From assembly GCA_029532625.1 (NCBI GenBank), contig JARFXM010000007.1, positions 1,240,001 through 1,304,000 of the forward strand: a DNA stretch of 64,000 nt. Reading direction: 5' to 3'. The DNA is from Lomentospora prolificans. Taxonomy: Eukaryota; Ascomycota; Sordariomycetes; Microascales; Microascaceae. The notes below the pieces were generated by a model. The model did not search any database, had not been told where the DNA came from, and was given only the letters and a program-made list of their open reading frames with translations. Numbering within the stretch: the first letter of the stretch is position 1; each line of letters starts with the position of its first letter. The translations under genes were made by a program, and so were the position numbers. This document shows, in pieces, positions 1 to 12,201 of the stretch.

Positions 1-806
1 CGCTGGGAGATCTCATAGTTATGCTTCCCATGCCAATAGTGGCACACGCTACAGCCAGCTGACTGTCTCTGTGCACTCTTTATGAAAGGAGGGTCCTGTC
101 GTTGCTTCTCCCCGAAGTAGTCTTGCCTAAATTGTTGAAACATTCTGCGAAGGTACGCAGCGACAGGATACATCTGGCCCAGGCCTTCAGGCGAGGTCGG
201 CATAAGTATTCAAAGAACAATTTGATCACTCGTCGGAGACGGATTTCGGTGAATACTAGGAAAGGAGGAACTAAGCGAACGGGAAGTCTTGGTTTTCGCT
301 CTTCTTGCCTCTTCCACTTCTTTCGACCCATGTATTACTTGCTCTGATCGTTTCTTCCAAAGGAAAAAAGGGGGGTTGGTCTGATTTGTTTATATGGACA
401 CTGGAACTGGGTTGGGTTCCTCTGAATTTACAGTTTTGACAGGGAAGGGGGGAAATAGTCGTTTTTTTTTTAATGAGATCGTCCGTTGATTGGCAATGCT
501 ATTTTTTTGAGCCTGGAGGCACTATGATGTCAATGTTTCCCATGTGCTGTTACTTTCCTACATAGTTCCGACATCTTGTAAGAACTGGAGATATCAGTGT
601 TTTCGGTCGTCCACGATGAGAAAGTTTGAGACAAGAAATCCCGAGGAATAGTTACATAAATCTCATGCCATTACAGCCTATGTGCTTTTTGAACTACTAA
701 ACGCCCAAACAGGAAGAGAAGAACGAATACGGACATGTCCTCCACACGAGTTAACAAGACACTGCTGCTCCCACCCCATCACCGCCTTCTTCTACCACCG
801 CCTTCT
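1..806. other. Left-end region with no recognised gene
   Basis: This stretch contains only short overlapping open frames of fewer than about 85 codons, none resembling a known family. The part next to 806 is presumably the 3' untranslated region of the helicase gene, which ends at 807 on the minus strand. A short T-run lies near 460-470. I see no tRNA, repeat or promoter that I can support. Confidence 0.6.
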
Positions 807-2719
807 CTAATGCCGACCAGCCCTCTTCCTCCCCGGCTGGCTTCCATATGCCCTCCTCCCCTGTACCTTGCTATCCCTTCCGCTAGCGCCCACGACGACA
901 TCGACCCTAGGGGGCACGCTAAAGCCGAAGCTCTTGGCGACCTTTGCGAGGTCGAGCTTGTTGACGTCGAAGACGGTGCGGAGGGAGTGGGAGGCGTAGG
1001 CGTGGAGGTAGGACCTGTAGCCTTCCTTTGCGCTCTTGTTGAGGTAGTAGTTTTGGGAGATGAGCTTCTCGAGCTGGGACTGGACGTTGATGACCTTTTT
1101 GGAGGGGAACTCGAACTCGACGATGGGGACGCGTGCGGCCTTGAGGTGGGTGAGGAAGCCGACCTCGTTGGGTTGGAGGAACATGAGGGAGCGGCCTTTG
1201 GAGTTGGCGCGGGCTGTGCGGCCGACGCGGTGGATGTAGTCGCGGGGATCGTCGGGGGGGTCGAATTGGACGATCCAGTCGACGGCGGGAATCTAGTGCT
1301 TGTTAGGAATCTAATCGTTTCTAGTCCGAGAGGATTGTGAACGGTGTGAAAACTTACATCGAGACCTCGGGCAGCAACGTCGGTGCAGATCAGAGTACCT
1401 TGCTTAGCATTGCAGAATTCGAAAAAGGTATTCGTCCGCTTCTGCTGCTTCTGCTTGCCGTGGAGTGCGAGCACGGGGATGTCGATAAAATTGAGGAGTT
1501 CCGAATGGTACGTCACGCAAGCGCAGCTGCTGAAGAAGACAATGACCTTCTTCTTCTGGTTGAGCTTGAGGAAGGAGAAGAGCAGGAGGAACCGCTTGTC
1601 CGCCTCGCAGATGATGTAACCCTGCTCCAGACCCTCAACGGTGCTGAACTTTTGCTCCTCATCAACGTTGATGTAGAGAGGTCCAGGCCGCAGCGAGATG
1701 CGTGCGAGGTCCTCAACCTTGGTGGTCTGGGTGGCGGAGAAGAGCATGGTTTGCCTATCCTCCTTGGGGAGGATCTTGATAATTTGGCGCATCTCGTCCT
1801 CGAAACCGATTTCTAATATCCTGTCGGCCTCGTCGATGATTAGAGATTTGAGGTTCTTGAAGACGAACTTGGTGTTTTGAAGGTGATCTAGTAAGCGGCC
1901 GGGAGTCGCTACGATGAGGTTGATACCCTTCTCGAGCTTCTCGGCTTCGGCTCTCCTGTTAGCGCCGCCAATGACGATGCCGTAGGTCTGTGTGTGGTGC
2001 GCCATCAGCTCCCTCGCGACACCGAAAATCTGCAGCGCAAGTTCTCGCGTGGGGGACACGATTATAACACCGGTACCGTTGCGTGGCTTGAACTTGAGCG
2101 AGTACAACATCTCGACCGCAGGGATGAGGAACGCGAGCGTCTTTCCGGAGCCGGTCTTGGCCGCACCGAGAACATCGCGACCAGTGAGCAGCGGCGGGAT
2201 ACACCGCCTCTGTATACCCCTCATCTCGGTGAATCCCATCTCTTCTATGGCTTTGAGCGTCCTCTCCGATAGGTTGAGCTCTGAGAACTTCTTAGGCTCC
2301 TCACCAGCGGCAGGCGGTAGGTAGAGGTTCTTTCCTTCCGGAAGATCGGCCATGGCGGCATCGGATCCGTTCTTCTCGACGTCCTTAGAGTCGCCCGTCT
2401 CGTCGCCGCCGGCCTCCTTCTCTTCCTCGGGCTGTTTCTTGTGCTTCTTCTTGGGTTTCTCATTAACTATCGCTGGCTCGTCCTCGCTATCATCTTCCTC
2501 CTCTTCTTGCTCTTCCTCTTCGGGTTCGTTGTCGTTCTCCTCGTCATCGCTAAATTTGGCAAATTCGTCCTCGGACTCCAGAGTAGGTTCCTTCGCAGGC
2601 GCAGGCTTGCCCTTCTTCGTAGCGGATTTCACCCCGGTGGCTTCGGAGCCTCGCTTGCTGGCCGACTTAGCGCCATTGGTGTCGGCGAACTTTCTCTTCT
2701 TTCCTGTGCCGGAGCCCAT
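807..2719 (-). CDS. HAS1: ATP-dependent RNA helicase HAS1 (DEAD-box, ribosome biogenesis)
   Basis: Two exons, 2719-1358 and 1292-807, encode 615 residues. The 65-bp intron (1293-1357) has a GTAAGT donor, a CTAAC branch site and a CTAG acceptor, and joins ...ARGLD to IPAVDW in phase 0. The first ~145 residues are an acidic and basic, low-complexity tail, as expected for a nucleolar protein. The DEAD-box core follows in order: Q-motif region near 145-170, motif I AAKTGSGKT at 186-194, PTRELALQ at 223-230, TPGRLLDH near 272, DEAD at 296-299, SAT at 328-330, then VAARGLD, and HRVGRTAR in exon 2. The linker GRSLMFL and the C-terminal extension match the HAS1 subfamily. HAS1 unwinds RNA in the nucleolus during 40S and 60S subunit maturation. 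All catalytic motifs are intact. The ATG at 2719 is the first in frame ahead of the tail. Confidence 0.95.
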
Positions 2720-3501
2720 TATGTGTGTTTGCGTTCGCTTGTAGACGGCGGGATTGAGATGGGAATCTTGGCTAGCAGAAAATTTGAAGTGCCAGTAAAA
2801 AAAAAAAATTGGAACAAAAATGTCGGGCGGTGTCGAATATTTTTCTTATCAGTTCTTATCGGGAAAAATTGCTAGTGCCCCGCCACGCCTTCCACAAGGA
2901 CCAGGCAATCTTTCGCCTGACGCCGGTTAATGCTCGGGGCTGGACGTCGTGGAGGGGCAGCTGGATATCGGCGCCAGACATCAAGAAACGATCGCACCTG
3001 TGGGAGCTTGTGCGGCCGGCTTCCCAGACCCTACGTTGTAAACATGTATCTGTTCGCCCATTTACCTACATTGAGTGATGATCAAACAATCATAAAGCCA
3101 TTGGTAGGCACTACGAGCTTGAGCAAACCAGATACTCCACCTCGCAGTCTCCCGAGAATGCTTCCTCCAATTTCAATGCGCGTTATTTCTTCAACTTAAA
3201 GAGCGCTGGTTCAATGAGGAACCCGGCCAATACCAAACAAGCAAATAGAAACTGGAACGTGTGGAAGACGGTATCGAGTTGCGAGAAAAATTCACCTTTC
3301 CGGTGAGCTTTTTAGGTGCTTAGAAAGAATCCGACGAGCATCCACTCGTCACCTTGGGTATCAAGAATTCGCAGTAGTATAACTATCTCTCCATGGATGC
3401 CAAAAACATCCCATGGATTTTGCCATGATTTTTCTTGGCTCTCCTTCACGGTCCGTTACGCCTTAGCCAAAACCGGCAGGAAAAAAAGTTGTCGCCTTCC
3501 T
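2720..3501. other. Intergenic region upstream of HAS1
   Basis: This holds the HAS1 promoter and leader (minus strand) and the 3' region of the phosphofructo-2-kinase gene, which ends at 3502. There is an A-run around 2799-2808. No further coding sequence or RNA gene is visible. Confidence 0.6.
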
Positions 3502-5372
3502 TTACATCGACTCGGGGAGCGGGTCCTCGTGCTTGGCAGTGCTCCCTTTCCCTCTCCAAGTACTAACGGCCGGGATGTTAGCCGGATACCTAATTTCTTC
3601 CGTGCCGTACGCCTTTGGAGTGAGCTTGATCAGCGTGTGAAGCGGCACGTTCATCCAGGGACTCTGTTCCTGGTCCTTCTTCATGTAGTAGGCGTAGATA
3701 CATCTGAGCACAGCTTGGTGAGTGATGATGAGAATGTCCTCGGATCGCTCTAGCTCCATGATAATGGGCTCGAGTCGAATGACGACGTCGCGGTAAGACT
3801 CTCCGCCGCGGTAACGGTAATTATACTTGTCCTCGTCTCGCGCAGCGAAATCCTCCGGATGTTGATCTTTGATTTGCTGGTAAGTAAGACCATCGCAAAC
3901 TCCAGCATCCAATTCGTCAAGGGCTTTCCACTGAAGCTGGTTGTAATTGCTCGGGAGAAAACGGGCGGTTGCTATAGTTCGCTTAAGAGTCGACGTCCAC
4001 ACAGTTAACGGACGGTCATCCTGCCCCAGAATCAGTTAAAATTACCACCATTCGCGGTAATACGATGCAAGACTTACACCGACGGACTGGCGAACGAGGT
4101 CGGGAAGTCTTCGCGCGTACTGTTCACCTCTAGGGGAAAGGGTCGCATCTCCACCGATCCTACCGTCGAGGTTATACATTGATTCGCCATGCTAGATTAT
4201 GTTGATTTCAAGTTAGCGCCAAGCTTCTCTCGATTCGCAGACAAGAATTCAGTAGTCGCCTCGCCGTAGACTATGTCTAATTGCCGGGATAAAGAACAGA
4301 TCTGAATGTGATCCAGATTATACCCCGACCATTACAAGCGTCGGGAAACTGAAGAGAAATTAAATGAATATGAGGCGTGAATACGCGAAAACTCACCCTC
4401 GAAAGCCAGACAGATCGTGGTCGAATGTGCAGGTTCATGAGATAGTAAACGACACGGCTCTGTAAGTAGTCCTGGATGCGATTGATGATAACTTGCTTGC
4501 CAACGTCCATAATCTTGAGGTAAGTGAGATCGTTCTCGTCACCATCCTGGTCGACAGACTTGTAGACTTTCTCGTACATCCGGATGCGGTTTCGGAAATC
4601 TTGCGCGGCGGCCTCTGGGTCCTGGCCCTTGTAGTCTGGGCTCGTCGTCTTCACGTCTCGGATGTTGGCCATGATGAGATTTTCATCATCGCATTTACTC
4701 TCGACGAAGAGCACTTCGATACCTTCTTTGTTGCACATTTCCAACACCCATCTCCGACGCTCCTTGGTGGAATTAGTGGCGTCGAGAATGCCGATTACAC
4801 CGCCTTGGCGGAACCAAGCGAGCATGTCCGCGACGGCTGCCGTGGCGGCGGCACGGCGCTTCTTCTCACCCTCAGGATTGCCTGTATCGAAAAAGTCGGC
4901 CGTCGGGTGAGGGGCATCATTTCGCCGATAGTTGCCGACGTTGAAGGTCTTTGCCGGGATTGAAAGCCATTGTAGATATCTCTGGGCTACGCAAGTTTTG
5001 CAAATCGGACAGAGTTAGTGTCATGTCCATTTTCTGGAACATATCGCAAGACTACGAACGCCCCCAGTTTGGGGAGCCTGGTAGCAACTGCTCGCAATTG
5101 CTTTTCCATAGTAGGAAGCCCTAGAGCGTGCAAGAAATACCGAGTGGGAAGACCTGGAATGTTTCGGGACAAGGGAGAAGGGGGAGGGGGGGGGGGGCGC
5201 GGAGGGGGAACAAGGGACCTAGAGGCCCATGTGTGAACCCTCCAGTGAAAGCTGCGGAGCGAAACTAACCTTTCTGGGCTATGAAGCTCTTGCCTCGGGC
5301 AGGCAACCCAACCATTACAACACATATCTTGGTGTCTTCAACCTGGACGCCTTTTCCGTTAACGCGAGGCAT
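3502..5372 (-). CDS. 6-phosphofructo-2-kinase / fructose-2,6-bisphosphatase
   Basis: Four exons (5372-5270, 4986-4397, 4191-4078, 4020-3502) give 441 residues; every junction keeps frame with GT-AG sites. The N-terminal kinase half carries the P-loop GLPARGKS at 22-29 and the NVGNYRR segment near 50. The C-terminal phosphoglycerate-mutase-like half carries RHGES at 231-235 (phosphohistidine His232), the STLKRT arginine region, Glu305 in ELDAGVCDG, and the second histidine in ITHQAVLR (about His370). Both halves therefore look catalytically complete. The enzyme makes and breaks fructose-2,6-bisphosphate, the cytosolic signal that sets glycolysis against gluconeogenesis. The length matches yeast Fbp26-type proteins rather than the longer Pfk26 type, so the dominant activity cannot be decided from sequence. 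Intron 1 is unusually long (283 bp) and contains a run of 12 consecutive C on the transcribed strand. The start at 5372 gives the usual short N-terminus before the P-loop. Confidence 0.93.
5173..5209 (+). repeat. G-rich tract (12-G run) inside intron 1 of the PFK-2 gene
   Basis: The plus strand has several runs of three or more G, including 12 consecutive G at 5186-5197. On the sense (minus) strand of the gene this is C-rich, so it lies within the pre-mRNA intron as a poly-C tract. It could form a G-quadruplex on the template DNA strand or could simply be length-variable low-complexity sequence. Confidence 0.75.
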
Positions 5373-8300
5373 CTTGGCGGAGGTGCGTAGGTGATTATGA
5401 ACAAGTAAAGCAATATTGACAGGAAGACAAAAAGGCAAGATCGCTTAGGGCCTAGAAGGACAGCCTCAGAAGCTCGGGAGAAAGATAAGGTGAATCGTGA
5501 ATCGGGAGTGGACAAGGGTTAGTTCAGCGGGACCGAGGGTGAATGGTGGGTCGCAGCTGGCGTATGGCGGGGTGAGGGCGACAGCCAGCACAGTAGTAGC
5601 TCAGTAGCTAGCTCAATTGCAGAGCCGCCGTGGGAGGGAGCGGGAACAGATGAGAATAAGAAGACAATGTGATGTTCGGACGTATACCCGGCAGTTTTCA
5701 GACGGTTTGGGTCCGGTTGATGGAGGAAGAAGAAAGCCTAGCTGGTTTGATTTGGCGAAGTTTCCTGGTGACACTAGAGAATTGGAGGTGGGTCAAAGGG
5801 TTGATGTTGAGTGAGCGGTTGCGAGGATCAAGTGATTTCAGAGGTTTGGTAGAATCTGATGTTCGTGAATACCGGAATCTTCCAGGTAACCAAGTACCTA
5901 TTGAAATCGACAAAGAAGGAGCAAACTAGGTCCAATGTGCCTGGGCCCATCCACTGGACAGGTGCAGGCACATGCAAAATAGACTAGGTAAAATCCAGGG
6001 TCAAGGAAAGTGCAAGGCAGTAATCACGAGCAGCTCGAAGAAGAGATGAGGAGGGTAAGAAGGAAGGGGCGAATAGCTTTGAGGGGAAGATGAGGTCAAT
6101 CGGGCTTAAGGCTAGACCTGTGGATCAGGCGTGGATATTGGAGTAGAAGTAGCGACTAGGAAAAGAATCCAGTCTCGTGCGGCTTCAGTTGCGTGGGCCC
6201 GGCCTATGACTTCAGTATTCGAAGTTTATAGGCTACATCCAATCTGGTGCGGGTAGGATAAGTTCAGGGCGAATTGGACCCGCTCCACACACTGGTGTTA
6301 GGCAACTCAATGCCATAGATAATACATAAAATTCCAATGACGGAAGGGAGGGCCGGGTCACATTCTGATAAAACAGTATATACGTAGGTGTCAAACAACC
6401 GCTGTATGCGCATGCATAGGAGTTGCTCCAGTTTCAATACTCGGCGGGATGTCTAAACCGATGGAGCGAATGACTGTGACCCGAGCCGGCAGACCCCGTA
6501 CTTTTGTTCCTCGATCCCGTTCATCAGGGTCGCGCTTCGGGTCTTGAAAAGCGCATGGCAGTTGGAGAGAGGGAAGCGAAGATGAATAAGAGGGGACACT
6601 CAAAATCGAGAGTCCCGGTTCCGCTCGTCCTTGTCAGCGCTCCTCGGTTTTCCTTTGCCCTGGATTCTCGGAAATAGCCGCCAGAAGCTAGTGGCCCTCA
6701 AGTACATCAATTGATGCACATCTACTATTGCTGACTGTCATCACCCACAAAGACAAAGGCTAAGACAGCCCAAATCTTAAGCGGTAACCTCGAATCACCA
6801 ACACCCCGAAAGAGTACCCGGAGAAACGCTCGTAGTCCGAAGTGCAGGGCCGATTTCACCGTCCAACCAGCAGGTCTACGCGGTATGGTCAAGGCTTGTT
6901 CACTCGAAAAAGCACTTCCTCAAGCTCAAGTGCGCGAGATAGATAAAAGCAATACGAATGCCTTGGTGAGAGGGTTACAAAGGTCCAGTTCCAGGGCTGC
7001 TCGGAGAGCGATGCAGCCAAGCTAGTAATACAACAATATGGGACTTGGCGATCACCCCGCATGCTAAAGCTGACACTAGCGGTCTTGGTTACAGCATGTC
7101 AATTCCCAGGCTGAAGATCCCACCGGCTTTGTGGGTTTTTCCTTTATCCCCAGTCCGAAAATCAAGTGGGATTGATGTTTCGGCAGGAGGCGGGGGATTT
7201 CGGTGTTCAAAAGTTTGGAACACAGCGAGAATGTCACCGTACTGTGTGCATCGATTGGAGGGCGCTTTGCCCAAGTTATTGACCGATCCGTCTTCCCACT
7301 TGTGGCGCGGAGGGCGTGATGTACCACCCTGTTGAGGACTATCCGGCTCTGTTATCGCCCCAGGATCCCGGGACCTTCCTCCTCTGCCCTTTCGCCTGGG
7401 AAAACGAGCTCTCGCATCTTCGCGGCTTCGCCCAAATCTGGCAACCAGTCACTCGACAGGTCCCAATGCTGAGTTTCGGCACTTTTCGGAACCGGATTTG
7501 CGAGAAGAGAAGGGAACCGGAACACCAGTAACTGCAAGCCCACCGGCATTTCGGGTACTCCTTCCACTTGAAGGAATCGTTGTTCTGCCTCGAAAAAAAA
7601 AAAAAAAACGCAAGAGCTTAAACAACTAAAATATCAACTCACCCGAGAAAAGCTCCAAGTATTTGACCTGTCACGGCGCAGCGGCGGTCCTGCAGGAACG
7701 CCAAACATTTTGTAATCGATTTCTCTTCGCCAACCTCGAGATCCGGGGGTGGGTTGTTCTGGGAGCGAGGATTCTTTTCGCTTCGTGTTCGATTTTCGTC
7801 GCTGGTTCGCCCCTCGCTATGGTTTCCGTCCGTCAGTTCAAAGAAAAAAATGGGAATCAAATCCCGCGAGGAAGAAAAGTGTGCACCTGCTTTCCGCGCC
7901 AGGGCTTTGGGGGTTCACCCACGCTCGTTCGAACGAATCGAAATTATCCAGTCAAGTGAGACTTTTCCCGCACGTGAAAGTTATTGATGGCTAGGATCCA
8001 GACGCTTGATTTCTCTTTAATGTAGTATGGATGAGATTTTCAAAAAAAAAAAAAAAAAAACGTCCGTATCTGCTTGAAATATGGAGAGAGAAGAAGAGTT
8101 AAAGGTTGGAGCTTATGAGGAGTCTAAGAAAACCGCCCATGCGACGATGGCTCCCGTACGTCGGCGTTCGTGTTGCTAACCGATGTGAGTAATATCGATC
8201 GTCTAACCCCTCAAAACTTGTTGAGGTCAAACGTCGCTGGATTGCCCATGTGTCATCGAGACTAATAGGGCCGACCCAGACATAGATAAGGACTAGGAGA

Positions 8301-8764
8301 CCCCGTAAAAACGGCGAAGTATTGGCCAGAAGCCAGCTAGCTCACGCGGAAACCTCCAGCCTGATGTTCACATTACCCCTAAAATATCTTGATGTATTAA
8401 TGCATCAGGCGGACTCCAAGTGCGAAGAGAAGACAAGCTGCAATTGTACACTAGCTCCTCAGAGTTTATCGAACAAATCACCACATCTTCCCATCTAGAT
8501 GCACTCCCACGCCAATCAACAAGGGCAATTGCCATAATCGGACCCTTCCTTTATCGCACGCGTCTTCCGGCCGAAATTCCCTCCAGCGTTTCCTTTCGCT
8601 GGATCTGACAGACTCTAGAACCAGGGGTGCGTCATTGCACCTAAGACCACCACAACCAAGATCCCCAAACCAGCAGCAATCAAGAACCACAGCGCAAACC
8701 TAGCACATCCATGTTAGGCAAACTTGCCCGGTCTCGCAAGTTGACTTGAGAGTTAATTGAGGCG
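5373..8764. other. 3.4-kb intergenic region between the PFK-2 and protease genes
   Basis: No open frame here resembles a known protein and none is longer than about 100 codons. The part adjoining 5373 should hold the promoter and leader of the minus-strand PFK-2 gene; the part adjoining 8764 should hold the protease 3' untranslated region. Homopolymer A tracts of 16 (7593-7608) and 19 (8042-8060) bases are present. I found no RNA gene or repeat family. Confidence 0.6.
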
Positions 8765-10218
8765 CTAGTAGCGTGAGTAGAAGCGCATTTGCGCTGCTCC
8801 TACATCGAACACCGCTAGGACGTTCTGAAGAAAAACCGACCCAAGGATGTACGGGCCGGAGCCTCCCGATGTTATGCCCAGCATACACATCCCCGTGGTT
8901 GGATCCTTGAAATCTCGGTATATCAGGTCAGCTGGGTTGATCCAGAATCGCGTTCCAGCTATGATGACCGCGATCCGTGAAGCTACGGCATCGCAAGGGG
9001 CAAAGTAGCCCCCATATGTGAATATGTAGGTTCCCCTCGGCTCGAATGAGTGTGCAATCGCCTCAGCTAGGTCTATCCGCGGACGGTCAGTCGATTTTAA
9101 ACCACATCTATTTAGGAACACTTACCTGGAGGTAGATGCATCAGTGTGGTACCGGTATCTACGATATATAAGTATTTTGTTAGATCTGTTCTTTCGCCAT
9201 ACTGAATCCCATCCACGACTATCGTGTAGAACGAATATTGGTAGGAGAATGGTTCATCAGAGTCAGCGACATTAGCCTGAAAAGGATGTTAATAAACCTA
9301 ACGACCTCATTAGTGGAGATGGAGTGGTGGTGGACTTACAACTAGGATATCAGTGTACGCCCTTGCTGACCCCAACCACTGAACTGGTGGGAGGCCACCC
9401 CATCCGATCATGCCAGCCGAGGAGCCTTTCTCAATCGCAACGGCGAAGTAAGGGTCTATCAACCCCTGAGAAACCATGGACGTAAAGAAAGGTTGGTATT
9501 TCAGCTCATCAGTTGTCTTTTCATCTCCGATGCGCCCCGCATAGGCGCTCGTCAAGGCTGGGTAGGCAAGGCCGACTAGGCCATTAGTGACGTTGTTTCC
9601 CCACCAGTTAGTGGTGTTTGCAAGGCCGCACAGCTGCCTTTGGACGGTGATTCCGGCAACGGATATATCACTTCGACCAAGAGGACCGGAAACTGTCTCT
9701 CCGGATCCGAAGGTCACCTTGAAATGCAGCTCTTGATCTTGGCCATATCGGAAGTGGTCGATGAAGTCAGGTCCCCAGGCACACGTGGTTCTGGCAGTGC
9801 CAAGTTGAGAAACACAGCTATAGCTGGATTGCACGGCCCAAGTATCGCTGCTTCCAGTGTCGAACAGAAGCCAGAGAGGTTCGTCGTCCCATACTACCTG
9901 TAGTGCGTATTGGGTCGACTGGTTCAGAATGGCAGATATGTTTTGATATGCCGAGGGGGGACTCCGAGAGCTAGCAGCACGAAGGGCACTTGCTGCGGAG
10001 CGGCCAGCGGAGCGTCCTTTGAGAGGCTTGATCGCCTGATAGTGGACTGCGGGGGCATCCACGGATGGCTCCCGTCTTGCTGTTGTCCGCTGAAACGATA
10101 CGCTTTTGAGCGGGCTCGAGAGATCAATAGTGAATTCATTTTGGACGCTCCGTGCTGCAGCCTGGGCTAGGCTCAACAATATGATACCCAACGATAGTGG
10201 TAGCCAGGAGAGAATCAT
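8765..10218 (-). CDS. Secreted pepsin-like aspartic protease (family A1)
   Basis: Three exons (10218-9340, 9276-9126, 9072-8765) encode 445 residues; the introns are 63 and 53 bp with GTAAGT donors and keep frame. Residues 1 to about 21 form a typical signal peptide (basic-poor start, leucine-rich core, AQA-A cleavage region). A propeptide-like segment follows to about residue 85. The first catalytic motif is LLFDTGSSDTW (Asp120) and the second is IVDTGTTLMHLPP at the end of exon 2 (Asp333), so both active-site aspartates are present. Several N-glycosylation sequons (NIS, NQS, NTT, NVT) fit a secreted enzyme. The C-terminus ends in ...MRFYSRY with no hydrophobic tail, so a GPI anchor is unlikely. 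The substrate is unknown; related fungal enzymes degrade external protein or act in the vacuole. It faces DUF829 across a promoter region that also holds a tRNA. Confidence 0.93.
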
Positions 10219-10284
10219 GACGGTAAACGAGTGAGCTGGTCCAATATCCTTGAATCAGTGAGCTGCAGTTCCGGCTAGGCCGGG

Positions 10285-10293
10285 TATTTTAAA
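10285..10293 (-). promoter_or_regulatory. TATA-like element upstream of the aspartic protease
   Basis: On the minus strand the sequence reads TTTAAAATA about 70 bp upstream of the protease ATG at 10218. The position and A/T content fit a TATA box, though I cannot show the transcription start. Confidence 0.4.
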
Positions 10294-11707
10294 GACCGCC
10301 CAAATCAAGACCATCGTTGCACCTGCCTCTTTCCGATACAGGAGCTTAGGAAGTTCTTCTAGCGGTACGACTTAGCCGTCCCGCCGCGACATCTTCTCAA
10401 AGGCTAGCGACGGGATGTTCTATCCACGCATTTTGGTGTATTCGATAATCCTCGTATTAGGGATGTCGTCTCGATTCTGTATTCTGCATGCTGCCTCCCT
10501 CCCGTCGGTCGTTCTCCCTTCCTTAGGAATTATCCAGTTGACCGAAGGGAAGCCTTCCCGTTGTGCGCCATTCAACCTTTCCTCATATCGATGAGGCTAA
10601 GTTATAGAACCCCTCTCAATCATGCCCCTACTACCTATTGGATGTTTCGAAGACATTGCCATATGAGTTCAAAGTCTTGCAAGACGGTTTCCTACAAGTG
10701 CGCCTGGTTCCAATCTTGTCTCGTTGCGTACGTGTAGGTTACGGCGGGATGGCCGTTCCTCGCGTGCTGTCTTATTTGACTAGCCTGCACCTAGTCGCGG
10801 TTATGGCTTCTATCTTTACAAGGAATTCGGTAATGGAGTTCCTTGCGTAGGGCGTTCCTTTTTATGGCAAGCCCAACTACCTTACGATTATAAAGATCAC
10901 TGTCGCGAGGGGAACTTGCCGAGCGTCGACAATCTTACTCCGCTCATATAAATCAAAGAAGGGCATGGAAAGCGCGTTACCCGTTATTTCAATGTTGACC
11001 CCATCTACATCTGACGAGATAAGAGACTAGCCCAGACCTGCTGCCCAATCTCCGTGCAGTACAAGCCGGCAATCCATCCGTGAGGCCCGAATTTCGTCCT
11101 ACTTTAGATGTGATATCGACAACGGTCAAACCGAGATATCACCACGGACGACGTGCTATGAAAGCCATGTCCCTAGTAATGCTGGGTTGAGATTTGGGCG
11201 TGTCCTCTGTGACTGTGTTACAGGGACATATCCAAACATCTTTACCCTTAATATTCGCACAAACACTCGGCGAGGTCCCACGGTGCTAAGAGACATGTTA
11301 TACTAACCCTCAACTCATCCTGCCGAATTTCTAATGCCTTCGGAAGCTGATTGTAACTCAGGCGTACAATCAAGTGGCGACCGAGGCAACGTCCCACCGG
11401 CTTGGTGTAGCAAACAATGCCAACCAGTCTGTTACAAACAGGGCAGCCGAATGGGATGGCGCATTGGCATGGCTGTCCCAGTCTGTCAACTGTCGGAGGT
11501 AGTCTCTCGCAGCATGGCTTTCACCAACGGCGGCGACAAGACTGCTCCGCCTGCAAAACATTTTACATGTTTTCCCGCCAATTCAAGGTCCAATCCAGCG
11601 ACTGGTTGATATGTTTTTTCAGGGTTAAGATCTTTCACTAGCGGCGTAAGTTCCCTGGTTGGAGAAGAGGAAAAATAAAAAGAAAAGAGCAAAAAACAAG
11701 TTGAACG

Positions 11708-11711
11708 AAAA
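11708..11711 (-). terminator. RNA polymerase III T-run terminator of the tRNA
   Basis: On the minus strand TTTT lies 27 nt past the 3' end of the tRNA gene, followed farther on by a longer T-run. This is the usual distance and form of a pol III stop. Confidence 0.6.
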
Positions 11712-11738
11712 CGCAAGGCGTTATCGCGAAGAAGACCA

Positions 11739-11818
11739 GGTCCAACCAGGATTCGAACCTGGGCTTACGGAAATCTCGTTTCAGAATCCGACGTCCTAAC
11801 CAACTAGACCATTGGACC
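11739..11818 (-). tRNA. tRNA-Gln (anticodon CUG) with a short intron
   Basis: Read on the minus strand, the 80-nt segment folds as a cloverleaf. GGTCCAA pairs with TTGGACC (7-bp acceptor stem), GTCT pairs with GGAC (D-stem) around a GTTGGTTA-type loop, and CCAGG-TTCGAAT-CCTGG is a perfect T-arm. The anticodon loop reads TT-CTG-A, giving glutamine. The anticodon stem TCGGA pairs with TCCGT (4 of 5 pairs, one T-T mismatch at the base) only if about 8 nt (AACGAGAT) are removed one base 3' of the anticodon, which is the standard position of eukaryotic tRNA introns. The variable loop is then 4 nt. The A box (D-arm) and B box (GGTTCGAATCC) are intact. The isotype call rests on the anticodon alone. 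Confidence 0.82.
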
Positions 11819-12201
11819 TTCCTGTGATTTGTTGAATAATCGGAGGGCTAGCAAGACCCATATACCTCGGTCCAAAATCGGAACTAATAATTACTAAAGG
11901 ATTGGCGTTGTGCGGCATTGCCGGCGCCGTCCGCTAAGATTTTAACATCCTAAACTAACTCGCCAGCTGTTGTTAGATGACTGCGTCGATAGCAGCGTTC
12001 AATTCCCGTTGCTCCTACGGAGCCGGGCCAATTCTTATGAGTGAACTCCGCCCCAACAATGGCTTTAGAAACTCTTCGTCTTGCTCATCTCCAATACCCC
12101 CATTTCCTCGCTAGAGATAGCCTCCCATCTTTCCCATCTTTTATCCCACCCTGCTACTTACCATTTTGTTGAGCCCTGTAGTGTGGTTTCGTCTATCTGT
12201 C
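11819..12201. other. Short intergenic region before the DUF829 gene
   Basis: This contains the tRNA 5' flank and a pyrimidine-rich leader (CATCTCC, CATCTTTCCC-like segments near 12090-12160) typical of fungal promoters. There is no coding signal. Confidence 0.5.

Larger units (their letters stand above)
10219..11738. other. Intergenic region upstream of the aspartic protease
   Basis: Apart from the TATA-like element and the T-run terminator of the neighbouring tRNA, I see only short unrelated open frames (up to about 90 codons). None shows a family motif, a signal peptide or a plausible splice pattern. Confidence 0.6.

Noticed and set aside
735..1340. 201-codon plus-strand open frame over HAS1 exon 2
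   Set aside because: It is antisense to the conserved helicase C-terminal domain and is a Val/Leu/Gly/Glu-rich mirror of that codon usage, with no motif of its own.
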